From contig CBDBJS010000002.1 in NCBI GenBank assembly GCA_965206455.1, forward strand, positions 2,728,001 to 2,792,000: a stretch of DNA of 64,000 bases, given 5' to 3'. Below are positions 43,730-51,978 of this stretch, in pieces. The notes under the pieces were generated by a model. It was not told the DNA's origin, searched no databases, and was given only the letters and a program-made list of their open reading frames with translations. Positions within the stretch are counted from its first letter, which is position 1. Every line of letters starts with the position of its first letter. A program made the position numbers and the translations under genes. Source of the DNA: Bin94 sp965206455. GTDB lineage: Bacteria > Gemmatimonadota > Gemmatimonadetes > Longimicrobiales > Gaopeijiaceae.

Positions 43730-44997
43730 TTCGAAAGGACCGGTCCTTGTTTGTAGAGAGAGGATGTCTGGTAGCGATCGAGTCCCCGGACCACGAGGAG
43801 CTTCACGCCCACGGCAAGCGGCACGCCGATCAGGAGCCCGGCGAAGCCGAAGAAGAAGCCGCCCAGAGACAGCGACAGCACGATCCACACCGGGTGCAGC
43901 CCCACCGATTCGCCCACGATTCGCGGACTGATCACGGCGCTCTCGAGGCCCTGCGCGATTCCGTAGACGATGGCCACCTTGCCGAGCGAAAGCCCGATGT
44001 TGTCGCTGACCAGCGCCAGGATGATCGCGGGGATAATGGACACGACCACACCCAGGTACGGGACGATGCCCAACACCGCCACGGTGGCGCCGAGCAGGAA
44101 CGAATACGGGAAGCCGACGATCAGCAGACCGAGCCAGGTGATGCCCCCGGTCAGCAGGGACGCTGCGACCTGGCCGCGCAGGTAGCGGGAGAGGAGGTCG
44201 TCGTATTCGCGCAGAAGGCCGCTTGCGCTGGATCGAAACTTGCCGGGAAGAAGATTGCCCACACGCGCGACGATCAGGTCGTAGTCGCGCAGGAGGTAGA
44301 ACATGAGCACGGGGGTGAGCACCAGGTAGCCGAGCACGGTGAGGAGGGTGCCGAAACCGCGGCCGAGCCCCAGGACGGTCGCCCACGCGCGTTCGGTGAG
44401 TTCGGCGCGCCGGGATTCCAGGAAATCTGTCACGGTTTGTGCGTCGATGGCCTGAACCCGCTCCAGCAGCACCGCCTCGTTCACGAACGGGATGTCGAAG
44501 CCGAGCGATTCGGGGCTCAGCCCCCGGACCCACGCCGTCAACTCTCCCATGACGCGGGGCGCTTCGCCGATCAGGGCACGCGCCTGCCCCACCAGCGCGG
44601 GGAGCGCCACCACCACCACCACCGCACCGGCCGCCAGGACGGGCACGAGGATGAGGAAGATCGCGGCGGTACGGCCTATGCGCGGGTGCGCGGAAACCCT
44701 GTCGGCGACGGGGTCCAGGATGTAGGCGAGCACAAAAGCCAGGAAGAACGGCGCGAGCAGGGTGCCGGCCGTGTCGAGTACCCACACCGCCGCAAGAAGG
44801 GTGGCTGTGGTGACCATGAGGGCGTGGCCGCGGATGCCGCGGAAGGGCGCGAGAACCGCGATGAACACCAGGTAGAGGAGGAACGGGTTGAGGAGGTCCC
44901 TCAGGCTGAAGAGAAAGAACCCCGCCACCAGCACGAGCACCGCTCCCTGCGCAACACGCCACGGCATGTCGCCGCCGTCCCGCATGCCCGGGCTCAC
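43726..44997 (-). CDS. AI-2E family transporter (PerM/UPF0118)
   Basis: A 423-residue inner-membrane protein with about eight hydrophobic segments and the family pattern: paired N-terminal helices (FLLYLVFIAVLAPFRGIRG), a long periplasmic part with PESLGFDIPFVNEAVLLE, and the conserved core GLLREYDDLLSRYLRGQVAA ... GIVPYLGVVVSIIPAIILAL. Members export small molecules or ions; the autoinducer-2 link is known for only a few. GTG 44997 overlaps the Nudix stop; ATG 44985 and 44967 are alternatives. It precedes trxB with a four-base overlap. Confidence 0.87.
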   Translation of the reverse strand: MSPGMRDGGDMPWRVAQGAVLVLVAGFFLFSLRDLLNPFLLYLVFIAVLAPFRGIRGHALMVTTATLLAAVWVLDTAGTLLAPFFLAFVLAYILDPVADRVSAHPRIGRTAAIFLILVPVLAAGAVVVVVALPALVGQARALIGEAPRVMGELTAWVRGLSPESLGFDIPFVNEAVLLERVQAIDAQTVTDFLESRRAELTERAWATVLGLGRGFGTLLTVLGYLVLTPVLMFYLLRDYDLIVARVGNLLPGKFRSSASGLLREYDDLLSRYLRGQVAASLLTGGITWLGLLIVGFPYSFLLGATVAVLGIVPYLGVVVSIIPAIILALVSDNIGLSLGKVAIVYGIAQGLESAVISPRIVGESVGLHPVWIVLSLSLGGFFFGFAGLLIGVPLAVGVKLLVVRGLDRYQTSSLYKQGPVLSK

Positions 44998-45434
44998 CAG
45001 CCCGCCTCGCTGATCATTTCGGTCGCCCGGAGCACGACGGCCCGCGTGTCGTCGTAGACGATCCTGGCGGCCGCATCCGACAGGGGCAGCCATGCACAGT
45101 CGGTAATGCCTTCTTCGCGCCGCGGAGCCGGGTCGCCCGCCCGGCTCCGCATGAGGAAGAAGGTGCAGTACTTGTGGACCGTGTCATCCCCGTGCCGGAA
45201 GGTCCAGTCGACCGTGTCGATCTTGGGTCCGACCAGGTCGGGCCGGATGGCGGTCTCCTCCTCCACCTCGCGCGCCGCCGCCTCCCGCATGCTCTCGCCG
45301 CCCTCCATGTGCCCCTTGGGGAGAGACCATTTCCCATAGGGGTCCTTGATCAGGAGTACATGCCAGGTTCCCCCCAACAGGCGCACCACCACTCCACCCG
45401 CGCTACGCTCGATCCGAGCGTCCACATCTTGCAT
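44994..45434 (-). CDS. Nudix hydrolase
   Basis: A 146-residue Nudix protein. The Nudix box is complete (GHMEGGESMREAAAREVEEE followed by TAI), placing a divalent metal for pyrophosphate cleavage. SAGGVVVRLLGGTWHVLLIK and GKWSLPKGHMEG suggest the diadenosine-polyphosphate/8-oxo-dGTP type, but substrate cannot be fixed. It lies 12 bases after the MlaD-like gene and is coupled to the AI-2E gene. Confidence 0.9.
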   Translation of the reverse strand: MQDVDARIERSAGGVVVRLLGGTWHVLLIKDPYGKWSLPKGHMEGGESMREAAAREVEEETAIRPDLVGPKIDTVDWTFRHGDDTVHKYCTFFLMRSRAGDPAPRREEGITDCAWLPLSDAAARIVYDDTRAVVLRATEMISEAGW

Positions 45435-45446
45435 TGCGTATCACCC

Positions 45447-46436
45447 CTATTGGAAGACCGAGAAGCTCAGATAGCGGCTCGGGTGTTCCTGGATGTCCTT
45501 GAGCAGCGCTCTCAACTCCTCGATCGCATCCGCGGCTCCCGTCGCGAGCGTTGGATCGCCCAGGAGGCGGCCCAGCGAGCCTTCACCCGCCTCCGCCGTC
45601 GCGAGAACGGCGTCCAGCCGCGCGAAGGTGGCGTCCGCCTGTCGCGCGGCGGCGCGAAGTTCCTCCATCCCCTGGCTCATCCCTTCCGTCAGGACCCGGA
45701 CGTTCTCCATCCCGGCACCCGCGTCCGCCAGTATCTCCTCCAGCGTGGTCCCCCCCATCAGCACGTTGACCCGCTCGAAGGAGATGCGGGCCTCACGAGC
45801 CGCGGCGGCCAGCTCGCGCGCGGACGTGTCCACGCCCTCGGCCAGGTCCTGGAAGCGGTCGGCCTGCTGCGACACCATCTCCGAGAGACCGTCGCTCACC
45901 TCGCCCAGGTTGTCGATCGCCCGGCGCAGGTTTTGCGCCGTCTCTTCCGTGAAGGCGATCTCGAATCGCTCGGAGATGCTCGTCAGGTTGCTCGCGATTT
46001 CGTCGGCCGTCGCGGTGAGTCGCGAAAAATCGGGCAGCGCAGCCCCGGGGAGCACCCCTTCCTCCGGGTAGTCCAGGAACGGGTGCGTCTGGTATTCGCC
46101 CCGGCGAATGATCTCCGCCTGCCAGTCCCCGAACATGGACTCGGGCGCGATCAGCACCGCCGCGTCGGAGGGAATGACCAGGTCGGGCCGGACGGTCATC
46201 TCCACCATGACGGCCTCCCCGCTCGGAACCACGGCCACCCCTTCCACCCGACCCACCGCGACGCCGCGGAACTTCACCGAGGCGCCTTCCACGAGCTGTC
46301 CCACCGTGGTCGCCGCGGCACGGATGGCAACCTGGTCGCGCCCCCACCCTCCCTGCAGCCAGATCGTGCCCGTTATGCCCACTGCAATCCCCAGCAGCAC
46401 CACCGCACCCACCAGAATCTCTCGTCTACGGTCCAT
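45447..46436 (-). CDS. MlaD-family (MCE domain) lipid-transport protein
   Basis: A 329-residue protein anchored by one N-terminal helix (EILVGAVVLLGIAVGITGTI). The MCE domain follows, with GQLVEGASVKFRGVAVGRVE as its hallmark. The C-terminal 180 residues are long amphipathic helices (FEIAFTEETAQNLRRAIDNL and onward), as in MCE proteins that build periplasm-spanning channels. It works with the ATPase and permease encoded just upstream (46426-47975) to move phospholipid between membranes. ATG 46436 overlaps the ATPase gene by 11 bases; an ATG at 46460 is also possible. Confidence 0.88.
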   Translation of the reverse strand: MDRRREILVGAVVLLGIAVGITGTIWLQGGWGRDQVAIRAAATTVGQLVEGASVKFRGVAVGRVEGVAVVPSGEAVMVEMTVRPDLVIPSDAAVLIAPESMFGDWQAEIIRRGEYQTHPFLDYPEEGVLPGAALPDFSRLTATADEIASNLTSISERFEIAFTEETAQNLRRAIDNLGEVSDGLSEMVSQQADRFQDLAEGVDTSARELAAAAREARISFERVNVLMGGTTLEEILADAGAGMENVRVLTEGMSQGMEELRAAARQADATFARLDAVLATAEAGEGSLGRLLGDPTLATGAADAIEELRALLKDIQEHPSRYLSFSVFQ

Positions 46437-47196
46437 TCCGTTGTCCTCCCTGCAATCCATAGTAAAGGCCCGGATCCCCCTCGACGAAGCCCCTCAACAC
46501 GTCGTCGCGGGCGGTGCGTACCTCCGCCGGCGTACCCGTGAAGCGGGCCTTTCCTTCGTGGAGGAGGGTGATCCGGTCGGCCACCCTGAAGGCACTGGTC
46601 ATGTCGTGCGTCACTACGAGCCCCGTCACGCCGAGTTCGTCACGCATGCGCAGGATGAGCCCGTCGATCACCGAGGTGGTCACCGGATCGAGCCCGGTGG
46701 TGGGTTCGTCGTACAGCAGGTACTTGGGCGACGCGGCGATCGCCCGCGCGAGGCCGGCGCGCTTCCGCTGACCCCCGCTGAGCTCGGCCGGGTACCGCCC
46801 GCCCAGGCCGTCGAGATCGACGAGTCCCAGACATTCCGACACCCGAGTTGCGGTGCGTCCACGGTCCCATCCCGGCAGCCGCCGGAGCGCCATGCCCACG
46901 TTCTCGGCGATGGTCATGGAGTCGAAGAGCGCCGCGAACTGGAAGACGTAGCCGATGCGGCGCCGCAAACGCGCCAGATCGTCCCTTGCCAGCTCGGGGA
47001 CCGATTGATCGTCCACGACCACCGTGCCCGAATCGGGGCGCAGCAGTCCCACCAGCTGCTTGAGGAGGACGGACTTGCCGCTCCCCGAGGGCCCGACGAT
47101 GGCCGCGGTCTCCCCGTCCTCGACGGACAGCGTGAACCCGCGCAGGACCTCCTTCGGCCCGAACCCCTTGCGGACTTCCGTAAGCCGGATGCTCAC
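46426..47196 (-). CDS. MlaF-like ABC transporter ATP-binding protein
   Basis: A 256-residue ATPase: Walker A GPSGSGKSVLLKQL, Q-loop FQFAALFDSM, signature LSGGQRKRAGLARAI, Walker B YLLYDEPTTGLDPVT and H-loop VVTHDM. The FQFAALFDSMT and DEPTTGLDP wording is characteristic of the MlaF subgroup. GTG 47196 overlaps the permease stop (GTGA). It energises lipid transport by MlaE and the MCE protein. Confidence 0.92.
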   Translation of the reverse strand: MSIRLTEVRKGFGPKEVLRGFTLSVEDGETAAIVGPSGSGKSVLLKQLVGLLRPDSGTVVVDDQSVPELARDDLARLRRRIGYVFQFAALFDSMTIAENVGMALRRLPGWDRGRTATRVSECLGLVDLDGLGGRYPAELSGGQRKRAGLARAIAASPKYLLYDEPTTGLDPVTTSVIDGLILRMRDELGVTGLVVTHDMTSAFRVADRITLLHEGKARFTGTPAEVRTARDDVLRGFVEGDPGLYYGLQGGQRNGP

Positions 47197-47975
47197 AGCA
47201 GGGTCGCCGCCCAGAAGGCGTCGAGGCAAAGGATGATCATGCTCGCGACTACGACCGTCTGGGTTGTGCTCTTCCCGACCCCTTCGGCGCCGCGTTCGGT
47301 CTGGAGACCGTAGAAGCAGCCGACACCGGTGACCACTGCACCGAAAGACACCGCCTTGATGACCGCGAACCACACATCCCAGGGTTCGAAGAAGAGGCGG
47401 AGCCCCTTGACGAATTCGGCAGTGGACATGTCCAGGAGCTGGAGCGCCGTGAACCAGCCGGATGCGATGCCGATGGCGACCGCGAGGAGGACCACGATCG
47501 GGAACATGAGGATCCCCGCGAGTACCCTGGGCACGACGAGGTAGGCGAGGGGGTCGTAGGCAAGCGTTTCCAGGGCATCCACCTGTTCGGTGACGCGCAT
47601 CGTGCCCAACTCCGCCGAAATGCTGGCGCCGACCCGGCCCGCCAGGGTCAGTCCGGTCAGCACCGGGCCCAGCTCCATGATCATCGTCTTGCCGACCAGG
47701 GTTCCCACGAAGTACAGGGGAATCGTGCCGGTCAATGTATAGGACGCCTGCAGCGACATCACGATCCCGGTGAAGGTCGCGATGAAGAGCGCGATGGGGA
47801 CCGACGCCACACCCACCCGCGCCATCTGCGGGAAGAGGTGAGGTCCCCAGACGTCAACGTGGCGCATCGACCCCGCCGACGCGGCAAAGAGCGCCCAGGC
47901 CCGGCCCACCGATCCCAGAGCGCCGATGGTCCCGCGTCCCGCGACGGCGAGTGGTTTCGACAGGAAGTCAAGCAT
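47193..47975 (-). CDS. MlaE-like lipid ABC permease
   Basis: A 260-residue inner-membrane permease. The MlaE pattern is clear: FTGIVMSLQASYTL, VLTGLTLAGRVGASISAELG, MRVTEQVDALETLAYDPLAY and LVVPRVLAGILMFPIVVLLA, with a late GVGCFYGLQTERGAEGVG. The ATG at 47975 begins MLDFLSKPLAVAGRG. It is the first gene of the MlaE-F-D set; a small hypothetical gene and an M50 protease gene precede it on the same strand. Confidence 0.92.
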   Translation of the reverse strand: MLDFLSKPLAVAGRGTIGALGSVGRAWALFAASAGSMRHVDVWGPHLFPQMARVGVASVPIALFIATFTGIVMSLQASYTLTGTIPLYFVGTLVGKTMIMELGPVLTGLTLAGRVGASISAELGTMRVTEQVDALETLAYDPLAYLVVPRVLAGILMFPIVVLLAVAIGIASGWFTALQLLDMSTAEFVKGLRLFFEPWDVWFAVIKAVSFGAVVTGVGCFYGLQTERGAEGVGKSTTQTVVVASMIILCLDAFWAATLL

Positions 47976-48106
47976 TGGGAATAATAATGGAATCGTCCGC
48001 AGCCGCCCCGCTTCACGAGACGAACCACGAAGGGCCGGGAGGCGACCCATCCGGGGCCGCGAGGCAGAGGCTGCGATGCGCTCGGGCCACCCCGGAATCG
48101 CCCCCG

Positions 48107-48457
48107 TCAGCGGCGTGGAAATCCGCTCAGAGTGAAGCCGACACGTTCCTCCAGCAGGTTCCCGCCCTTTTCGCCGCGCCAGTGGACCACCACCTCTCCG
48201 ACCTGTCCGGGAAGTGCGCGAAAGGCAACCTCGATCGCGAGATCCTGCTCCGGGCACTCGATCCGCGTCCGTATCAGATCGCCCTCATCCGCCTGTGGAT
48301 TCCTTGCCGGGTTCCGGAAGAGCGTCTTGGTGGACTGCCTGCCCGATTGCAGCCGACGCGTCACCCGGATCCGGTCAAGCCAGTCCGGGTGGTAGCTGAT
48401 CCGGTAGCGAAAGCCCCGCTGATCCACTCCGCTTCCCTGCCTGACGTGCCTTGCCAT
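48107..48457 (-). CDS. Hypothetical protein between M50 protease and Mla genes
   Basis: A 116-residue basic protein I do not recognise. It begins ARHVRQGSGVDQRGFRYRIS and has a strand-rich middle (DLIRTRIECPEQDLAIEVAF) and VGEVVVHWRGEKGGN. There is no signal peptide or membrane helix. Its ATG comes one base after the stop of the M50 gene on the same strand, so it is very probably a real, co-transcribed gene, perhaps part of a membrane-homeostasis operon. Confidence 0.6.
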   Translation of the reverse strand: MARHVRQGSGVDQRGFRYRISYHPDWLDRIRVTRRLQSGRQSTKTLFRNPARNPQADEGDLIRTRIECPEQDLAIEVAFRALPGQVGEVVVHWRGEKGGNLLEERVGFTLSGFPRR

Positions 48458-48458
48458 G

Positions 48459-49478
48459 TCAGATCTCCAGGGGTGCGGGTGAGAAACTCAAGACGAACAG
48501 GACGAAGGTTGCCCAGCCCAGGATGGTGCGCCCCCTGCCGAGGGGGACCTCCTCCATGAGCACGGGGGGGTGGGCGACCTTGCCGCGCCCGAGCACCAGC
48601 GCGATTCCTCCCCAGAGCCACCAGCCCCACCAGACCAGCCCCAGGGGCAGGAGGAGAACGATGAAGGCCATCCCGAGAGCCCGCTGCCTCGGTCCGGCGA
48701 TCGCGTAGAGGATGTGGCCTCCGTCCAGCTGCCCCAGGGGGATCAGGTTGAGGGCGGTGATGAAAATCCCGAGCCACCCGGCGAACGCGAGGGGGTGAAG
48801 GATGACCGTGGCGCCGGCGCCAAAGCCGGGCAGGATCAGCGTGGCAGCGACGTGCAGGATCACGTTGCTTCCGATACGGACTGGTTGATCCAGGAAGTGG
48901 ATGAGGAACGGGTACAGTCCGGGATCCGACGCAGGGATGACTTCGGACAGGCTGAGGCCGATGACCAGAACCGGCAGCGAGAGCACGAAACTCGCCAACG
49001 GGCCCGCGACCCCGATGTCGAACAGCACCGATCGGCGGATTATGGGCCCCCTGAGACGAATGAACGCCCCCAGTGTGCCGACCAGGGAGAAGTAGGGCGG
49101 AAACGGGATGAAGTAGGGCAGCGAGACGGGCACTCGGTGCCGCCGTGCCGCAAAGTAGTGGCCCAGCTCGTGGCCGAGCAGAATGCCGATGAAGGTGATC
49201 GCGAACGGTACGCCGGTGCCCAGCGCGGCAAACCGCAATCCGGTGGGGACCGGAAACCAACTCCCCCCGATCTCCCGAAAGCGCGTGCCCAGCACGTCGG
49301 TCCCGGCCAGGAATCCTCCCGCCACCAGCGCACTTGCCAGTGCGGCCAGAAAGAGGAGCAAATGGATCAGCAGGCGGTCCGGAGGGGATGACACTTCCCG
49401 CCGAAAGGCGACGAGTTCCGTATGCGAACCGTTCGCGTGGGTGTGGACTTGGTCGGCCCATGCTACCACGTTTACCAT
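48459..49478 (-). CDS. M50 family membrane zinc metalloprotease
   Basis: A ~339-residue intramembrane protease. The zinc site GHELGHYFAAR and the second motif NLIPLGQLDGGHI (N-x-x-P-x-x-x-L-D-G) lie in different membrane helices, as in site-2 proteases. FIPFPPYFSLVGTLGAFIRL is a family stretch. I chose ATG 49478; an upstream ATG at 49601 would overlap the divergent rho start by eight bases and leave no promoter room, and the extra residues look non-coding. It heads a minus-strand operon with the hypothetical and Mla genes. Confidence 0.85.
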   Translation of the reverse strand: MVNVVAWADQVHTHANGSHTELVAFRREVSSPPDRLLIHLLLFLAALASALVAGGFLAGTDVLGTRFREIGGSWFPVPTGLRFAALGTGVPFAITFIGILLGHELGHYFAARRHRVPVSLPYFIPFPPYFSLVGTLGAFIRLRGPIIRRSVLFDIGVAGPLASFVLSLPVLVIGLSLSEVIPASDPGLYPFLIHFLDQPVRIGSNVILHVAATLILPGFGAGATVILHPLAFAGWLGIFITALNLIPLGQLDGGHILYAIAGPRQRALGMAFIVLLLPLGLVWWGWWLWGGIALVLGRGKVAHPPVLMEEVPLGRGRTILGWATFVLFVLSFSPAPLEI

Positions 49479-49593
49479 GTCACTCTCGGAAACATCTTCG
49501 CGGACTCGTCCCCGCACCACCCGGTAGGCGCCAGCCCTGCCGACCCCGTGGCTCGCGAGAACCTCGCCCCATGGGGGCTCCCCTGATTTCTCG

Positions 49594-50850
49594 ATGGACA
49601 TCGCCGAACTCAAGAACAGAACTGTAGCGGAGCTCCAGGGCTACGCGGAATCGCTGAACATCCCCAACTACGAGGGACTCCGCAAGCAGGATCTCATCTT
49701 CAGGATCCACCACGCCCTTGCCGAGCGAAACGAAACGCCGCACGTCCGGGGCGTCCTCGATATCCTCCCCGACGGCTACGGGTTCATCAGGTCACCGGAC
49801 TGGGACTACCTGAACGGACCCGACGACGTGTACGTGAGTCCGCCGCAGATCTCGGCCCTCGGTCTTCGCAAGGGCGACACCCTGACCGGCCCGGTGCGAC
49901 CCCCGAGAGGGGGCGACAAGTACCTGGCTCTCGCGGGGGTGGAAAGCGTCAACGGGTACGGCCCGCTGGTCGCGCGGGAACGCCCCTCCTACGACGACCT
50001 GCGCGCGCTCTACCCCCAGGAACGGCTCACGCTGGAGGTGCCGGGAGGCGACCTGGCCATGCGCGTCATGGACCTGATCGCGCCGGTGGGGCTGGGGCAG
50101 CGCGGCCTGATCGTATCACCCCCCAAAGCCGGGAAGACGACGATCCTGCGGAACATCGCCAACGCGATCGCGACCAGCCACCCGCACGTCGACCTCTTCA
50201 TGCTGCTGATCGACGAGCGTCCCGAAGAGGTCACGGAGATGGAGGAGACCGTGCGGGGCGGCGAAGTGGTCGCCTCCACCTTCGACGAGCCGCCCGGCCG
50301 TCACAAGCACGTAGCCGAGATGGTGCTGGCAAAGGCCAAGCGGCTGGTCGAGCACGGACGCGACGCCGTGATCCTCCTCGACTCGATCACCCGGCTGGCA
50401 CGGGCGTACAACATCCTTGCGCCTCACTCGGGGAGGATCCTCTCGGGAGGCGTAGACGCGAACGCGCTGGCGAAGCCGAAACGCTTCTTCGGCTCCGCAC
50501 GGAACATCTACCAGGGCGGTTCGCTCACAATCATCGCTACGGCGCTGGTGGACACCGGCAGCCGCATGGACGCGGTGATCTTCGAGGAGTTCAAGGGAAC
50601 AGGGAACATGGAACTGGTCCTGGACCGCGATGTTGCGGACCGCCGCATATTCCCGGCGATCGATCTCAACCGCTCCGGAACCCGGCGCGAAGAACTGCTG
50701 CTGTCGCAGACGGAGCTGAACCGGGTCTACCTCCTGCGCAACTTCCTCGCCCACATGTCCCCGACGGAGTCGATCGCGTTTCTCATGGAGCGTCTGGCCC
50801 GGCACCGGACCAACGCCGACTTCCTCAGGGCCATGGTGCAAGGGGTATAG
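49594..50850 (+). CDS. rho: Transcription termination factor Rho
   Basis: A 418-residue hexameric RNA helicase that ends transcription. The N-terminal helix (DIAELKNRTVAELQGYAESL), RNA-binding cold-shock-like domain (VRGVLDILPDGYGFIRSPDW), Walker A PPKAGKTT, Walker B VILLDSITRLARAYN, Q-loop LSGGVDANALAKPKRFF and R-loop GTGNMELVLDRD are all present. It has no long N-terminal insertion. The gene is single, divergent from the M50 gene. Confidence 0.97.
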   Translation: MDIAELKNRTVAELQGYAESLNIPNYEGLRKQDLIFRIHHALAERNETPHVRGVLDILPDGYGFIRSPDWDYLNGPDDVYVSPPQISALGLRKGDTLTGPVRPPRGGDKYLALAGVESVNGYGPLVARERPSYDDLRALYPQERLTLEVPGGDLAMRVMDLIAPVGLGQRGLIVSPPKAGKTTILRNIANAIATSHPHVDLFMLLIDERPEEVTEMEETVRGGEVVASTFDEPPGRHKHVAEMVLAKAKRLVEHGRDAVILLDSITRLARAYNILAPHSGRILSGGVDANALAKPKRFFGSARNIYQGGSLTIIATALVDTGSRMDAVIFEEFKGTGNMELVLDRDVADRRIFPAIDLNRSGTRREELLLSQTELNRVYLLRNFLAHMSPTESIAFLMERLARHRTNADFLRAMVQGV

Positions 50851-50932
50851 AGCCCGTGGAGAAACCCCGCGTCAGCACCGAGAGCGCCGAGGCGCTCGAA
50901 TGCAGCGGGGATGTCTTCCACGGGCTCCTGGG

Positions 50933-51469
50933 TCAGGCGTCCGCGTCCCGATAGCGGGGATTGACGACCAGGCCGCCGCCCTCGAAGACCTTGCGGTCCC
51001 AGGGGTAGATCAGCGTCGCATCGGTCGCGAGGGCGTAGAAGTCGGGCATGTAACCCCGCGTCCGCGCAAAGCTGGTGGCCGTGCGTACCTCGGCCGGCCC
51101 CACACCCCGGACCGCGGCCAGCGCCAAGCGAAGCGTCTCGCCCGAAGTGGTGATCTCGTCGACGATCAGAACGCGCTTGCCGTGCGCCTGGTGGGGCGCG
51201 GAGGAGAGGATCGAAGGGCGCTGCCGAACCACTCGCCCGCCTTCCCGCCGGGTGATCTTCAGGGAGAAGAAATCCTTCCGCATGATGCAGGCGATGACGG
51301 CGCCGGGAATCACCCCCGCTCTGGCCACCCCGATGATGATATCGGGGTCGTATGCGCCCGCCACCTTGAGGGCAAGCGCACGGCAAAGCTCTCCGAACAT
51401 CTCCCACGACAGCTCCAGAAAGTCCTCGGCCGGGCTGACGTCGCGCTGGTTGAAAGAAGGATTCATCAT
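50933..51469 (-). CDS. Purine-type phosphoribosyltransferase family protein
   Basis: A 178-residue PRTase. The PRPP-binding loop is VLIVDEITTSGETL near residue 105, with IIIGVARAGVIPGAVIA and MRKDFFSLKITRREGG before it. The family transfers phosphoribose to purines or related bases, but this subgroup is often annotated only as a phosphoribosyltransferase. ATG 51469 follows an AGGAGAAC ribosome-binding site. It is divergent from the hypothetical gene at 51506. Confidence 0.85.
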   Translation of the reverse strand: MMNPSFNQRDVSPAEDFLELSWEMFGELCRALALKVAGAYDPDIIIGVARAGVIPGAVIACIMRKDFFSLKITRREGGRVVRQRPSILSSAPHQAHGKRVLIVDEITTSGETLRLALAAVRGVGPAEVRTATSFARTRGYMPDFYALATDATLIYPWDRKVFEGGGLVVNPRYRDADA

Positions 51470-51505
51470 TGTGTTCTCCTGTCCGCGCTGTAGACTTCCC
51501 ATTCG

Positions 51506-51952
51506 ATGACGACCGATTCGCAACAGAAAGCCGACACCCGCTTCGCCGAGGCCCTCGCCACCAGCGGTGCACGAGACCCCCGGGAATACTACCGCAAACA
51601 GCTCAGGGAGCTGAAGCGGTCCAACCCCGAAGGGTACGCTGAAGCGGTCGCATATTACCAGAAGGAGTTGATCACGTCCATTGCCGAGCGTGGCGCGGAC
51701 CCACTCGAGGCGTGGCAATCCTTTGGTCTTCTGATCGCGGGGCTGACCTCTCCGGGCCGCCCGGTAGCCGTCGATCCCACCGGGCGGTCACGTCCATTCG
51801 CGCCTCCGGGGAAGGTCGGCGACATGATCCTGCACGTTCCCGACGCGAAGAACGCGCGCCCGCTACTCGTGGGGTTGCCGCCGAACCCGTCCAGCGCGCA
51901 GATGGCGACATACAACTGGCTGGTGCTGGGCCGCAGGGGGCCGGGGGGATAG
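51506..51952 (+). CDS. Hypothetical protein
   Basis: A 148-residue soluble protein not recognised. Residues 1-90 are helical and charged (RDPREYYRKQLRELKRSNPE, YAEAVAYYQKELITSIAERG), and the C-terminus is Pro/Gly-rich (LLVGLPPNPSSAQMATYNWL). There is no signal peptide. The ATG starts right after the divergent PRTase gene with a 36-base gap, and the composition fits coding sequence. Confidence 0.6.
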   Translation: MTTDSQQKADTRFAEALATSGARDPREYYRKQLRELKRSNPEGYAEAVAYYQKELITSIAERGADPLEAWQSFGLLIAGLTSPGRPVAVDPTGRSRPFAPPGKVGDMILHVPDAKNARPLLVGLPPNPSSAQMATYNWLVLGRRGPGG

Positions 51953-51978
51953 GCGACGCGGGATTTATCCACGGGCGG

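Noticed and set aside
49479..49601. N-terminal extension of the M50 protease to ATG 49601
   Set aside because: It would overlap the divergent rho start and the added residues do not resemble a protease N-terminus.
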